The translations under genes were made by a program, and so were the position numbers. 64,000 nt of DNA from Syngnathus acus (taxonomy: Eukaryota > Chordata > Actinopteri > Syngnathiformes > Syngnathidae), in contig NC_051097.1 in NCBI RefSeq assembly GCF_901709675.1, forward strand, positions 2,964,539 to 3,028,538, in the 5' to 3' direction. Of the stretch, positions 12,437 to 24,599 are shown piece by piece; the stretch's first letter is position 1; the number at the start of each line of letters is the position of its first letter. The notes under the pieces were generated by a model that had not been told where the DNA came from, ran no database searches, and saw nothing but the letters and a program-made list of their open reading frames with translations.

Positions 12437-14403
12437 TGATGAGGAATTCTCTGAGAAGTAATCTTCATAATCAGATTAACCTCAATAACATAAGAGATTG
12501 AAATGTTCCACTGACGTCGGTGAGTGGAGGATGAAGAACGAGGAACGACAAGGAGACTATAGAATCCAAGTACTGGCAGGAGAACAAGCAGGTCCAGAAG
12601 TCAAAATGAGACACAAGAACAAAAAAGATGCAACGTTAATGAGAATATATTACAATTTTTCAAACGATGTGGATTTTTATTTTATCCATCCACATTTGTG
12701 AGGAGGGAGCTCACCGATGTTAAAAGTGAGGACCTGGCACACAACTGTACTTTACCAAAGTTGTTTGAGGTTGTACAAGTCTCTCAAATCCATCATTGAT
12801 GCCAAACTAACGCAAGCATGCCTTTTATAGACTTTGCTGGAGCAGAAAAGTGCTCTTGGAGTCGTAAGAGACAAATTAACTAAAACGTCAGGGTATGCCA
12901 ACACTGATCTTCTTTCATTGTACCTGAAGTGGAGGGCTTGTTTCACCATTGCAAAGCCAGGATAATGAGAGTACATGGCTCAAACAATAAATATTAGATT
13001 CCTAATAGATGTAGTAAATATTTTTTTAATTCATTTAGTATAACAGTAAAAACCCCATACATGTACATTATAAACAAGTAAATGACTTTGGACGGCAAAA
13101 TTAAGCATCACCTTATTTAGGTGTTTTGGCTGCACAGAAGGCCGCAAATTTCAAGTTGCTGGGTCACCTGACATTGATTATAAACACCAAATCCACAAAA
13201 AGACAAGCAATTCATACATTACCTAAAAGAAAACTCCTGAGGGCAAGCTTGTTGCAGGAGCGCCTGGTCAGTTTCTACTGCTGTACCATCGAGAGAATGC
13301 TGTCATATTGTGTGACTGTTGAGCCCTGTGCTGTTACCAGCCAGTTGATTCCTGGTGCAACAAACACAAATCTTGTCATGAAAGCGTCATAGAAGTCAAC
13401 AGAAAAAAGCATAGCCTATCCTGAAAATGTAGCAAAAGGACAAGAGGAACATCCCCATAATGTTCTGAACAGAAAATCAATGCCCTCAATGAAAGAGAGA
13501 AAAAAAGCAGAGCATGTGTTTGTTGTATACTATGTTAGCTAGCAGGCTAGCTACTGTGCTAATGGGCTGTGGTAGAAGAAATAAGATCCAGCTGTGCTTG
13601 CATAGGTTCTTTCTGGAACCCTCGGACTTCAAAAAACTAACAAAATCAATCAACCAGCAGCTTCTGCCCATACTTTAGAGCAACCCAGGCTCAATGTAGC
13701 TTATGTGTAAATTATACTGGTCAGTAAATTTCAGCGAGAGTTTCTGTATTATATTTTTGGGCGATTTAAGAAAATGTTTTTTACTTTTTTCTGGACCATT
13801 ATGTTTTTGAGATATTTTTTTGTTTGACCCACAAAAGCTTGCACAACATAGATTTTACCGTTTGTTGTAATTTATAGCTATGACAGTTTAAAAAAAATCC
13901 ACCTGCTTCTGACCCTAACCCTTAAAAAGTTACTAGCTAAAAATATTTTTAGAATCAATTATTCAGCTGATTATTCCATCGATTAATTGAATAATCGGAT
14001 GCATTTTTATTTGACATAAAACTGTATTATAAAACCATATATTCCCCAATTTACTGTTTATTTGGTATTGTTTAGTGATTAAAAACTATTAATAACAAAC
14101 AATATCACACACGAGGGATTAATGTTGTATTCACCATTTTTTTTTCCAAACTGATTCAGTTATTGGCGCAATTATTGTTTTCCAAAGTAAAAGCAGACGC
14201 TTGCGAATGTATTGTTTTGATTAAACACAAAATATTATCTGTTTGTTTGCATGAATGATGACAAAAATGAACTAGTGGTATTGTCATTCAAATCTGACCA
14301 CTCATAATTTTTAATACCACTTATCAACAGGTTTGTGGGTAAGCTTGAGCCTCGGTGAGACGCAATTTGCACTCTGAAGGGCAGGAGCAAATACAATGTA
14401 AAG

Positions 14404-14568
14404 CATGGGTAGCCAACTTGGGTCCTCAAGGGCTGGTGCCCTACATGGTTTCTATGTCTCCCTGTTGCAACACAGTTTATTCAAATGATCAGGATTGTTA
14501 TCCAGCTTCTGCAAACCTTGCTAATTATTTGACCGTTTGCCCTCGAGGACCGGAGTCGCGTATCCATG
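14404..14568. mobile_element. hAT-type MITE with long imperfect inverted termini
   Basis: The left end CATGGGTAGCCAACTTGGGT and the right end, read in reverse (CATGGATACGCGACTCCGGT), are clearly related, and both run on into TCCTC[AG]AGGGC. The central CCCTGTTGCAACACA segment matches a very common teleost MITE. Its right edge abuts the target-site duplication of the next element. Confidence 0.6.
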
Positions 14569-14576
14569 GTATAGAC

Positions 14577-15111
14577 CACAGGTGTCAAACTCAAGGCCCG
14601 GGGCCCAGATACGGCCCGCCACATCATTTTATGTGGCCCGCGAAGACAAATTGTGCATCAAATTTGTTTGTCATTACTAGAATTGCAAATTGTCTTCACT
14701 TTTAATAATATCTTTTTATTTAATTATTTGACCAGTTCTTACTCGTCTGATTTGAAAACGAGTTATTTGTCAGTTTGTTTTGCAGATTTTACTGTATATA
14801 ATATGAGGTGGTCATACATTTATTTGGGTTGACAGTCATAATGGCCCTCCGAAAGAAGCTATGACTACAATGCGGCCCGCAAAAAAAATGAGTTTGACAC
14901 CCATGTCACACCCAAAAGTTCACGTAAATCGTTACAAAATGACAAATTGGCAGGATGATGAACGGATGATGTGCGACACCCAAAAAAAAAGGAAAGACAT
15001 GATATTTTGGTTATTTATAGCATAGTATGGTATAGTTTTAATGGTCCGGCCCACTTGGCATCTACCGGGGCCGTATGTGGCCCACAATGTGAAATGAGTT
15101 TGACACCCCTG
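14577..15111. mobile_element. hAT MITE (CAGGGGTGTCAAACTCA family), composite 535-bp copy
   Basis: Starts CACAGGTGTCAAACTCA and ends TGAGTTTGACACCCCTG. It is flanked by the perfect 8-bp duplication GTATAGAC at 14569-14576 and 15112-15119, diagnostic of hAT insertion. An internal terminus-like ATGAGTTTGACACCCATG lies near 14889-14906, followed by about 200 bp of further GGCCCGC-type sequence. This copy is therefore longer than its 320-330 bp relatives at 21940, 22954 and 55071. Confidence 0.8.
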
Positions 15112-15826
15112 GTATAGACAAACGGAAATTCAGACATAAGGATAATGTCCAGTGTTCAATCAACCCAACATGGACATCGTTTTAGGATAGTGGGAGGAAG
15201 CTGAGGGAAAAGCAACTCTTAAGAATGAGGAGAACATGCCAGTTCAACACCAAGGCAAGAGCTGACGTTCAAACACTGAACCTCATGATTGTGAGGCACA
15301 CCCAATTTCCACTTCTCCACTATGCTGGAGTTACACACAAAAAAAGTGTTTGGGGTGCTGATTGATTTCAATTTTGGCAAAACCCATGCCTGTCCCATAT
15401 AAAAACAAACAACACAGTTTTACATGGCTCTCACTTTTTAGTTACTATACTACTTGACAGTAACTATCGACAATTACCATAATCCTGACAATATTCAGTT
15501 CAATGCAACGCTCAATAAAGACGCTCAACATGCAATCACACAGCTCTGCTTTTCTTATTCATCTACTATCACCACGTGACAAACAAACACGTTGCATATA
15601 AAAAAAAAATATTAGGTGTAATATTTTAATGTGCTCTATCATATTTCGATTTATCCCCGGGCTCATCAAGTTTTAACTACTGCCACGAACTTAAAAAAAA
15701 TCACCGTTTTCCCGGTCCGAACAAGACCAAACCTCCTCGTGCACACAAACAGTGTTTTCCTCTAAAACTCACACATGCAAAACAGCAGGTCGGCTTGCGA
15801 ATATGGAGGATAAAAAATCGTGAATA

Positions 15827-15960
15827 CTCACAGAAGAAGGCAGAGCGATGTCGAAGCATCTGAGAGCAGACAGAGTGAGTCAGGCAGCACACGCGCATAC
15901 ACATGCGCGCATAAACACACAAACGAACTCCTCGCTCTCCGACCGTCAAGTGACTCACGC
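15827..15960 (-). promoter_or_regulatory. Putative Jun promoter / 5' non-coding exon
   Basis: A locally GC-richer stretch with two exact AP-1 sites (15876-15882 and 15951-15957) and a TGACGT half-CRE just to the right. On the minus strand it contains a strong splice donor, CTTCT|gtgagt, at 15827. If transcribed, this would be a 5' UTR exon joined to an acceptor just before the Jun start (for example ACTTCTCAG near 12449). Jun promoters are autoregulated through such sites in other vertebrates. The exon model is inference. Confidence 0.35.
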
Positions 15961-16019
15961 GCTGACGTTTTTCTTCTGCTTTATTCTCCCTGTCATATTT
16001 GTTTTGATATCATCAATTT

Positions 16020-18176
16020 GAAGTGAAATTGGTTTATCAACGTTTAATAGGAATACCAAGAAAAACACTCAAATCAAACAGCGAATTTTCATGCGCACAC
16101 TTTGAATTTGGTGAATACGTAGTAGACATTTCTTGGAAATGGTAGTCAGGATGGATGAAATGAGCTAATTGTGAAAGTAAAAAACGCAAGGGAAAAAACC
16201 GAATTTATTTCAAGAGACTGAGTACTCGCAAAGGCTGCGGATACTAGTCATTGGCGCCCTCTGGCGGCCTTTTTACACTCAGGAAGAAAATGGCATGCAT
16301 GGTTGACAGAACATCCATATCAATCCCCTCAAATGCTCACTGAGATTCAGTTCATGTTTATGAACTTCATACTCTTGCATGAAGTGCCTTTTTAGTGTTG
16401 CTATAAAAAAAATCCATACGTTTATATAATCAAAGTTAATTTCTGCATGGCTGCATTTTTCTCTTTTGAATTCCATCAATGTCCATCCACTGGTATGCCC
16501 ATTAAGATGCAATATCCATATTATGTCTGTTTTTAATGTTAATATTAACACATTAATCATCTACAGGTGCTGTCTTCAAAAGAGAAAAATAGAACATTAT
16601 CATTCAGCTTGAATATGGTCTAATTTTACTCTTGAAAGCAGTACAGGCAACAACACCTTTACTTACTCATGTGTATCATACAGAAAGTTAAGGTTGCCGA
16701 CGTTTTTGTACCTCCGTGTACTTATTTTACAATATGAATTGTTGCACTTTTTTTTCAATCCATTTAATATCTGTCTTATTTTGAATAGGTAAAATAATCA
16801 ATATTCATCAATATCGGCTGATTACTTACATTCTGATCAAATTTTCAGTCATATATCGCCCAGGCCTTCATAGTATCTGGCTTAACAGTTGAAAGTTGGA
16901 ACTGTATTGTTTTTGCGCTTCAATGTATTTTCAGCAAATACTAAAACTCAGGGATTTAGGCTTTATTTTGTTCATAAATGACAAATGAGTCATATTCAGT
17001 ATACCTTCCACAGGCAGGTCAGCCATATGGGAGTGAATGCAACGGCTGCATGCTGTCCTCTGGTGGACACAAAATGCCATTGCAACATAAGCATAAACGA
17101 CGCACCAATAGAGTTGTCATATTCATTTTTAATCCTTGCCTTTTTAGTCACAAACTTTCGAGACAATGATATTTTTTTCTTTGCAAGTATTTTCTTTGAT
17201 CTTACTAGAAAGACAATTGGAAAATGACTTATGAGCATACCAAACACAATTATACATTTACTCAATATCAGTAGATACTGTAATATTTCCCGTAGATTTA
17301 TTTACAAATCAAACCAGACATCGTTTACTGAATATTTTATCATTCTTGTACACATTTACAAATCTGGTGGTTGTGCATTCAGACCTTATTTTACACATTT
17401 ACAAATCCAATTATGCACACATACATTTAATATTCTAATCATTGCGCTTCATATTCCCCACACATATTTAGAATATCAATGCTCTGATAAATCTCATGAA
17501 ATATAGAAAGAAAATTCATGGGCAATGATTTGAGGTATGATGAATCGGGTGCAATAAAACTCAATATTGTGATGAATTATTGTGTTTTTAAAAAAAAATT
17601 GAATAAACAATTTATAAAACACGCCAAGTAGGACAGTAGAACAATTATGAAGAGTATGAGTTTCTGTCAGGGTGAGAACCAAAATTGAACTTTGGTCTTC
17701 TCTAGAGTCAATATTTCTGAAAATGTGTATGGTTTTCAATATGAACTGTAATTATATCATGTGGTATTGTGCATTTGTTAAGCGACACCTCTTTGAATCT
17801 TTATCAGTGCCTATTGCCAAGCCTTGCGCCACATTCCCTCCATGAGTCTCTCATTTCTGCACGGATCCATGAGACTGTTCTTCTGCCTCATCATTAGTTT
17901 CCCAGCCGCGCCCAGAAATGAACCAACTTGCTGCCAACTTTGCCAGTTCTTGAACCTGGTCACATGTTGTTGTCATTAAACACAAACTGGACTTCTTAAA
18001 ACTCATTCACTGCCATGTTCCCTTCTATCCATGTTATATTTTTAACTGGTCTGTAAATGAATTTGTTAACCAACATCTCCTTTTCACTCTTGCGTCTTCA
18101 TCTTTTACAACATGGAGAAAACTGAAATCCTTAAACTGTAGTGCTCGCTGGAAATTTGGTTAAAATCTTGATACAC
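16020..18176. other. Intergenic, no gene recognised
   Basis: AT-rich, no coding exon seen. CTCF-like cores lie at 16253-16269 (GGCGCCCTCTGGCGGCC) and 17054-17068 (TGTCCTCTGGTGGAC), with an AP-1 heptamer at 16986-16992. Confidence 0.45.
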
Positions 18177-18188
18177 ATACAATAACTC

Positions 18189-18650
18189 CATCCATCCATC
18201 CATCCATCCATCCATCCATCCATCCATCCATCCATCCATCCATCCATCCATCCATCCATCCATCCATCCATCCATCCATCCATCCATCCATCCATCCATT
18301 TTCTATACTGCTTGTCCCCACGGGGTCGCGGGCGTGCTGGAGCTTATCCCGGCAGCCATCGGGCAGTAGGCGGGGGACACCCTGAACTGGTTGCCAGCCA
18401 ATTGCAGGGCACACAGAGACGAACACCCATCCGCACTGGCACTCACACCTATGGGCAATTTGGACTGCTCAATCGGCCTACTAAGCATGTTTTTTGGGAT
18501 GTGGGAGGAAACTGGAGTGCCTGGAAAAAACCCACGCGGGCACGGGAAGAACATGCAAACTCCACACAGAGAGGGCTGGAGGTGGTATCGACCCCGCACC
18601 CTCCTAACTGTGAGGCGGATGTGCTAACCAGTGCATCACCAAGCCGCCCC
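18189..18650 (-). mobile_element. V-type SINE with expanded (GGAT)n tail
   Basis: Same family as 285-644. The tRNA-like head is at the right end, the V-SINE central block is at about 18490-18570, and the tail has expanded to a (CATC)n microsatellite (plus strand) over 18189-18299. The direct repeat ATACAATAACTC at 18177-18188 and 18651-18662 is an exact target-site duplication. The Met-Asp-Gly-Trp open frames over the tail are not coding. Confidence 0.85.
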
Positions 18651-18675
18651 ATACAATAACTCAATAAGCAAAATT

Positions 18676-18846
18676 AAGTGATGAGAAAATAAAGCTTCAA
18701 ATTTGCTTCATGAACCAGTTGTAAATTTTGACTCCTCTAGATGGCACTGTTGGTTTAAATAAAGGGGTCTATAGCCCAGTGTTAAACAGAGTGAAAAGTA
18801 CAAATGGTTCATGAAGCAAATTTGAATCTTCATTCCCCATCACTAA
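18676..18846. mobile_element. hAT-like MITE, TAGTGATG-type termini
   Basis: Inverted termini of about 40 bp: left AGTGATGAGAAAATAAAGCT and right, in reverse, TAGTGATGGGGAATGAAGAT, both running on into TTCAAATTTGCTTCATGAAC. The TAGTGATG start is shared with the hAT element at 36280. A diverged relative lies at 45146-45335. No clear 8-bp duplication was found. Confidence 0.6.
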
Positions 18847-18975
18847 TTACAAGGATCCATTCTGTTAAAACTGCTAAGATGATTCTATTCAGATCAGTCT
18901 TTTTTTAACTATATATATATTTTTAAACCTAACGTATCATACCAGAGCTACTCCCCCAGCCTCCTTTCATGCATT

Positions 18976-19495
18976 TTATGTGTCTTCGCCCTTCTTGGTC
19001 ATCTTCCAGCTGTGAGTCCATTTTTTCTTACGCAGGCTGTCTTCATCCACCAGTCTTTTCTGTTTCACCCTCTGGTGCTCTGTCGAGAAACACGCAACTT
19101 CATCCTCCTGTGGATTTCTCCAGCGATAGATCCTCCAAGATTCGCGCCAAGCCTTCACCTCCTCTTGTTCTGCCTCGCTGTCGTCGTCTTCATCAGCTTC
19201 ATCGCTTAACCTGTGAGCCACTGCCACCCTCCAAGACTGTTTCCACGAGGAGAAGGAGGAGTTCAGTCTGTGGAATTGCAGGTGAAGCGGGACGTTCGGC
19301 TTGCGGGACTTCTGCTCCTTCTTTTCCTCCTCTACGTTACTGTCATCTTCTTTTTTAATTGCTGCCTCTTTATCTGTCTTCAGCATTATTTCCTCGGCTT
19401 TGCTAAGAGATCTCTCTTCAATATCTTCTTCTTGTTCTTCCTCCACTTCTTCTTCTTCTTCCTTTTCCTCTTCCTCTTCCTCTTCCCCTTCCTCT

Positions 19496-19526
<31 letters not shown>

Positions 19527-22500
19527 TTTCTTGTTCTCTTATGGGGATTTCATTTCTCTTATCCTCCTTGTCAAAAGAGACTAATTCTTCCATATCATCA
19601 AGCTCATCTTCATCTTTTGCATCTTGTAATTTTTCTGTATTTGCTTTTTGGATTGGTTCTTTCCGATCTTTTCCCCTATCATAATTTTTCTTATCTGTAG
19701 CATTGTTGGCCCAGGCGTGACTTTCATTGTCCCCTGTGTCACTGTCATCTTCGTCTCCATCTGTTTTCTCTCTGCCTTCATTGTCATTGGTCTGCTTATC
19801 TTCATCAGTTTCAACTTCCTCCTCCACGACATCCTTTCTCAAGTCTTTCTCCTCCACCTCATCCTCTTCTTCATCTCCTTCCTCCGTCTGCTTGACCTCC
19901 TCCTTAGTCTCTTTCCTCTTTTGCTCCTCCTCAACCTCAGCCCACCCACCCTCCTCTTCCTCCTCCTCTTCCTCATCCTCCTGAACATCCTCCTCTTCAT
20001 TAATATCATCTTGTCTCTTTATCAAGTCCGACTCTTTTTCTCTGGCTGCTTGCTCTGCTTGACCTTGTGTTGTTGTACAATCTCTGTGTGCCCCTTCATC
20101 CTTTTCCTCCTCATTTTCCTCCTTTTCATTTGCAATCATTCTCAATATCTCTTTGAGCTGCAGTGCGACGTTCCTGTACTCTTGCTCTTCTTTGACTGCA
20201 TTTCCACGCTCCTCCCTTACCTTCACATCCTCATTCATGTGCTCATTTTTCCTATCCCACTCAACTACTTCCTCCTCCTCCTCCTCTTCCTCCTCCTCCT
20301 CTTTCTCCTCCTCCTCCTCCTCTTCCTCCTCCTCCTCCTCCTCCTTCTGCTCAGTAGTTCCCTTGACTCTGTCCAGCTCATGAACTCCCTTTTCTTGCAT
20401 TACGTCCACTCTATTGTCATGAGGCCATTTATTTGCTTTCTCTTCTTCTCCATCGTCAGTCATCCCATTGTCTCCATCGTCATCCTCCTCCTCAGGGTTT
20501 TGAACGTTAATATTGTTCTGCAGTTTGATCTCATGTGCGACGATGTCCTCTTCACGATCATCCTCCTCCTCATCAAACTCCTCATCTTCTTTGCTCTCCT
20601 CTTCATGATCATCCTCCTCCTCATCAAACTCATCTTCTTTGCTCTCCTCTTCATTTTCTGTATCTTCTTTCTCATTACATGCAGTGTCACTTTGATCATT
20701 TTGTGCATTACGGTGTTCTGTCATTATGTCTATATCCTCTTCGTTGTTTTCAATCTCTGTATCCTCTGCTTTCTCTTCCTCATCGACTCCTTCATCCTCC
20801 TCTTTCTCATCTTCACTATCCTCTTCTTCATCCTCAATTTCCTCCTCATCCAACCCGTCGTTCTCCTCATTATTGTCCACTCCTTCATCCTCTTCTTCTG
20901 TGTCATTAAACAATTCATAATCGTCACTGTCTTCTTCCTCACCTTGGCCACTCTCTTCCGGTGAGTTCCATTTTTTCACAGTCCTCCAAGAATCCCACCA
21001 CTCGCTGAAATCAGGATTACCATCATTCAGTTGTGATGTAAGGAGGGTGTTGAGAATATTACGCTTCCTTTTCATCATGTTGCTGTGCCTTTGATGGGAT
21101 TGTAGAGAAGGCCTACCCCACCTGTGGGTGCAAAATACAGTAACTTATTTCTGCATGTTTTGATACTGGAAGAAAAATAAACAAGTAGATGCCGGCCAGG
21201 GTCTTATTCATCGCTTGGTGTGCTCTGCTCTCATTTAGACAGAGTTGGAAAGAAGAAAGAAAAAAGACAGCTAGCAAAAAGCAAAAGACATGGCTGTTGC
21301 GACCAGAGCTAAGGAACAGCAGTAGGGTAAGATAACTTTACCGCGTGGGCTTATTTTTGTCATCCTCAAATGTTACAAACTTGAAATGTTGATGACATAT
21401 CTTCATAAGCAGTGAAAACCCAGCACGGGCTGACATCAACCATAAGGTATTTGCTGGGCACGTACATAGAATTCAGGAAGAAATAGTATCTGGCAGTGTT
21501 AGGTCTCTGCTGGTTTAAACACAGTCAGAAGCTCTGACCTACATTATTATAAAACCTTAAATTCCAACATTTGTTCAATGAAATTGTATGAATTCATCTC
21601 CAACAGTCTTTTGTAGACATTTCAGAGTGTTTCTTTTGCTAGAGAGACAGACAGACGGCAGACAGACAGACAGACAGACAGACGGACAGATGGACGGACG
21701 GACAGGCAGGCAGGCAGACAGGCAGGCTGACAGATAGACAGACACACACACACACACACATGCGCGCGCACACACACAGACAGACACACAGACAGACAGA
21801 ACAAGAGTGAGGGAGGGACAGACGGATGGACGGACAGTATATGGACAGAGGGACGGACAGTAGTAAATGCCTGAAGATCAGCGGTAAAAAACAAGCAGTC
21901 CAAATGTATTCTTGATTTTGAATTAATCATCCATTAAGCCACAGGTGTCAAACTCAAGGCCCGGGGACCAGATACAGCCCGCCACATCATTTTATGTGGC
22001 CCGCGAAGACAAATTGTGCATCAAATTCGTGTGTCATTACTAGAATTGCAAATTATCTTCACTTTTAATAATATCTTTTTTTTTAAATATTTGACCAATT
22101 TTTACTCGTCTGATTTGAAAACGAGTTATTTGTCAGTTTGTTTTGTAGCTTTTACTGTATATAATATGAGGTGCTCATACATTTATTTGGGTTGACAGTC
22201 ATAATGGCCCTCCGAAAGAAGCTATGACTACAATGCGGCCCCCGAAAAAAATGAGTTTGACACCCCTGCATTAAGCAAAACATGAAACATTTCATTCACA
22301 TGTAGTGTGGTAATTCTTGGTATGCGGATGTCACCTTGCATAAACCTACCTGAGCTGCAGCCTGAAATGACAACAAGAATTCCAGTCATTGTGATTTTCT
22401 TCCTCCAACACAGATGCAGAGATCAGCCAGGACTTGTTCCACCCAGTCAGTAGTACATCGTTTATCTTCATAATTTCAAGCGTGAGCTCAGATAGTGTAC

Positions 22501-24513
22501 AGTCTTCAGTACTAATTATGGGTTTTGAAAGCCTCCATGAATCTTCCCACTCTGGGAGCTCCTCCTATTTGAGACAGAAGTTGAATAGTTTACCTTTTTT
22601 AAATAAAATAATATAATTTTGGAATTTAGTGAAAATCAAGTCTCTGTTGTCAATAAGCCCCACCTGCTCCAAGAGTTGTTGCACTTTGTCAAACTTGTTA
22701 CTGAAACTTTGTCGTAAAACAGACCATTCACAATCCCACATTTGCTTCTGTTGTCTGAAGGCAAAGTTCATAATCTTCCAGGTGCCAGCCCATACAGGAA
22801 GTTGATACACTCCTACTATTGGAATGGGGATCTCATCTCTATGAAACAAAATCTCCCATTGGAATGATTTCTGCCCGGAACACTCTGACAGGGTTGTTCC
22901 TTTTACCTGCAACACAAAGCAGTTATTACATACGCCAACTACAAACCCTACGACAGGGGTGTCAAACAAATTTTTGTCACGGGCCGCATCGTAGTCATAG
23001 TTTCCCTTGGCGGGCCATTATGATTGTCAACGTCGTCTATATAGGCTACAGAACAAAATGATGAAGAACTTGTTTTGAAATCAGAGACTAATAAAAACTG
23101 TTCAAATATTTTAAAAAGACGAATTGCAAGTAATATCTCTATTTTTTTTAAATGTGAAGACAATTTGTAGTTTTAGTTATGACACAAAGTTTATGCAAAA
23201 TCTGTCTCCGCAGGCCACATAAAATGATATGGCGGGCCGCATCTGGCCCCTGGGCCTTGGGTTTGACACCTATGCCCTATGATGTTTTTTATTTTTTTGT
23301 GATGTAATATCTGGTACTGCATGCTTGAATGTCACTTTATTTACTATGGATTTTAACAATGTAAATTAATATTACTTATATATTTTTGTCATTGGTTGAG
23401 CAGTGGTGGAGAAATCCTATTCAGGTTGAAAATATCTTTCATTGTTTTATTTGTGTGATATGCACACCAAGAGACAATTTTGCTATGGTGTCCCAAGAGG
23501 GGGGCAAACTGCCATCCATTTTCTACTGGTATAAAATGGTACCCAAAGGCTTACAGTTGAAATTTACCATTAAATGAATAGCACGGTACAATAAACCTTA
23601 TTAAACCTAATAAATGAATGTTTTTAAATAAGAAAGTATCACATTTAGGATCGTGTATGTAAAACAAAATGAAAAATTTAAAACACTTTTGTTTATCCTT
23701 TTGCATGTTGTATATCCAAAATATTCTTCCTCCTATTTCGCCTCGTTGATTAGGTCCTGTCCAATGTCTTATCAATTGCTTTCATGATTTAAATTTCATC
23801 CAGAAATATTTCTAACAGTTTAGATATGATGATCACAGACAAACTAGATTGATAATCCACTTTCATCCATTTACCTGCTTCCAGGATTGGCTCCAGTCAA
23901 TAGTAGATATCCATTCAGGCTTTTGTTTGCAGTTCTTGTCTCTGACCACATCTATAGTTGTAAATCCTTGAATTTTGGTTTTTCTCTCATTGGCCTTAAG
24001 AAAAAGATACTTGGGTGGTTTCATACTCATCCAGGACTCTCTCCAGTGTAACCGGAATATGTCCACTTCAACTTTGCGCTTCACAATTAGAGGTTGAGGT
24101 GATGCTCTCCTAGATGGAGGTGGTGGTGGCGTTTTACTTTTGGGTTTGGGAGGAGGGGGAGGGACAATTTTGAATTTGATTTTTGGCTTGTTTTTTTCTG
24201 CCTCTTCTGAAGTGAGCTTCTGGAAGTCGGAGGTTTCACCTTTTGTGACATCTCCATTGGCGGCCAGAGCCCAGTGATAGTTCCACTTTGAGCAAAGCCT
24301 GTAGGCAATTAAAAATGAAATTCAAATCTACTCCCATGACAGTTACAAGTTTGAATTGTTCATGACATGAAATGCTCACAATTTGAGGGAACTTTTCTCC
24401 TTCATCTGCACTTCCTTTTTGCACTGATCCGCTATTGTCTGCGCTCTCTTCTCCCATTGGTCTCTTAGACGCCCATTGCTGAAAGACCTCTGCTCACCTT
24501 TGTTTGACAACAT
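18976..24513 (-). CDS. Gene B: W-x2-[S/A]-W repeat protein with Glu-rich centre, five exons (unrecognised family)
   Basis: Exons on the minus strand: 24513-24380, 24298-23875, 22906-22664, 22564-22350, 21121-18976. All have GT-AG junctions with agreeing phases and sum to 3162 bp (1053 aa). I do not recognise the family. Its signature is a repeated pair of tryptophans, W-x2-[S/A]-W-[K/R], at residues 130-134 (WRESW), 180-184 (WSQSW), 273-277 (WEDSW), 309-313 (WNKSW), 380-384 (WWDSW), 965-969, 997-1001 and 1040-1044. Looser pairs lie at 50-54, 225-229 and 243-247. A Pro-rich segment sits in exon 2. Residues about 395-940 are mostly Glu/Asp/Lys. There is no signal peptide or membrane segment, so it is probably intracellular. 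Start choice: ATG at 24513 lies just after an acceptor-like GAAACAG, so an upstream exon is possible. No close poly(A) signal was found. Gene A to the right is a paralogue. Confidence 0.7.
19420..20940. repeat. Low-complexity polypurine/polypyrimidine tract inside gene B exon 5
   Basis: The plus strand is almost all C and T ((TCC)n and (TTC)n arrays, densest at 19430-19530 and 20265-20350), coding Glu/Asp/Lys on the minus strand. Long Ser- or Leu-rich frames on the plus strand are composition artefacts. Confidence 0.85.
21649..21835. repeat. (ACAG)n/(ACGG)n and (CA)n simple repeat
   Basis: A mixed tetranucleotide tract (GACAGACAGA, GACGGACGG) with an ACACACA core at 21741-21780, lying in the last intron of gene B. 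Confidence 0.9.
21940..22268. mobile_element. hAT MITE (CAGGGGTGTCAAACTCA family) with perfect TSD
   Basis: The ends CACAGGTGTCAAACTCA and TGAGTTTGACACCCCTG are flanked by the exact 8-bp duplication CATTAAGC (21932-21939 and 22269-22276). It lies in the last intron of gene B. The interior is GGCCCGC-rich at the ends and AT-rich in the centre, with no coding capacity. Confidence 0.88.
22954..23274. mobile_element. hAT MITE (CAGGGGTGTCAAAC family)
   Basis: Starts CAGGGGTGTCAAACAAAT and ends GGTTTGACACCTATG, in the opposite orientation to the 21940 copy. The flanks CCCTACGA (22946-22953) and CCCTATGA (23275-23282) are a 7/8 target duplication. It sits in the intron between gene B exons 2 and 3. 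Confidence 0.82.
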
Positions 24514-24599
24514 CCTGTTTCCAAGAGAAAATTCGGAAAACATTTGATCTGATGAAAGGTTATAATCATCAAAGTAATACAATACACAACAAATAATTT

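Larger units (their letters stand above)
12437..15826. other. Upstream region of the Jun gene with MITEs
   Basis: No other gene recognised. A CRE-like TGACGTCG lies at about 12512-12519, about 75 bp upstream of the Jun start codon. Part of this interval may be an intron in the Jun 5' UTR if the 15.8 kb donor is used. It holds a hAT-type MITE at 14404-14568 and the composite element at 14577-15111. Confidence 0.4.

Noticed and set aside
18105-18426. Met-Asp-Gly-Trp repeat frames
   Set aside because: Translation of the (GGAT)n tail of a SINE with a clear target-site duplication.
19213-20964. Long Leu/Phe- and Ser-rich plus-strand frames opposite gene B
   Set aside because: They are mirror frames of the polypurine Glu/Asp tract. 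The minus strand has agreeing splice sites and the Trp motif.
22564-22664. Treating the AAAAAAG|gtaaac site at about 22597 as the exon 3 donor of gene B
   Set aside because: It would leave an intron of about 29 bp. The CAG|gtgggg donor at 22664 gives a 99-bp intron and the correct phase.
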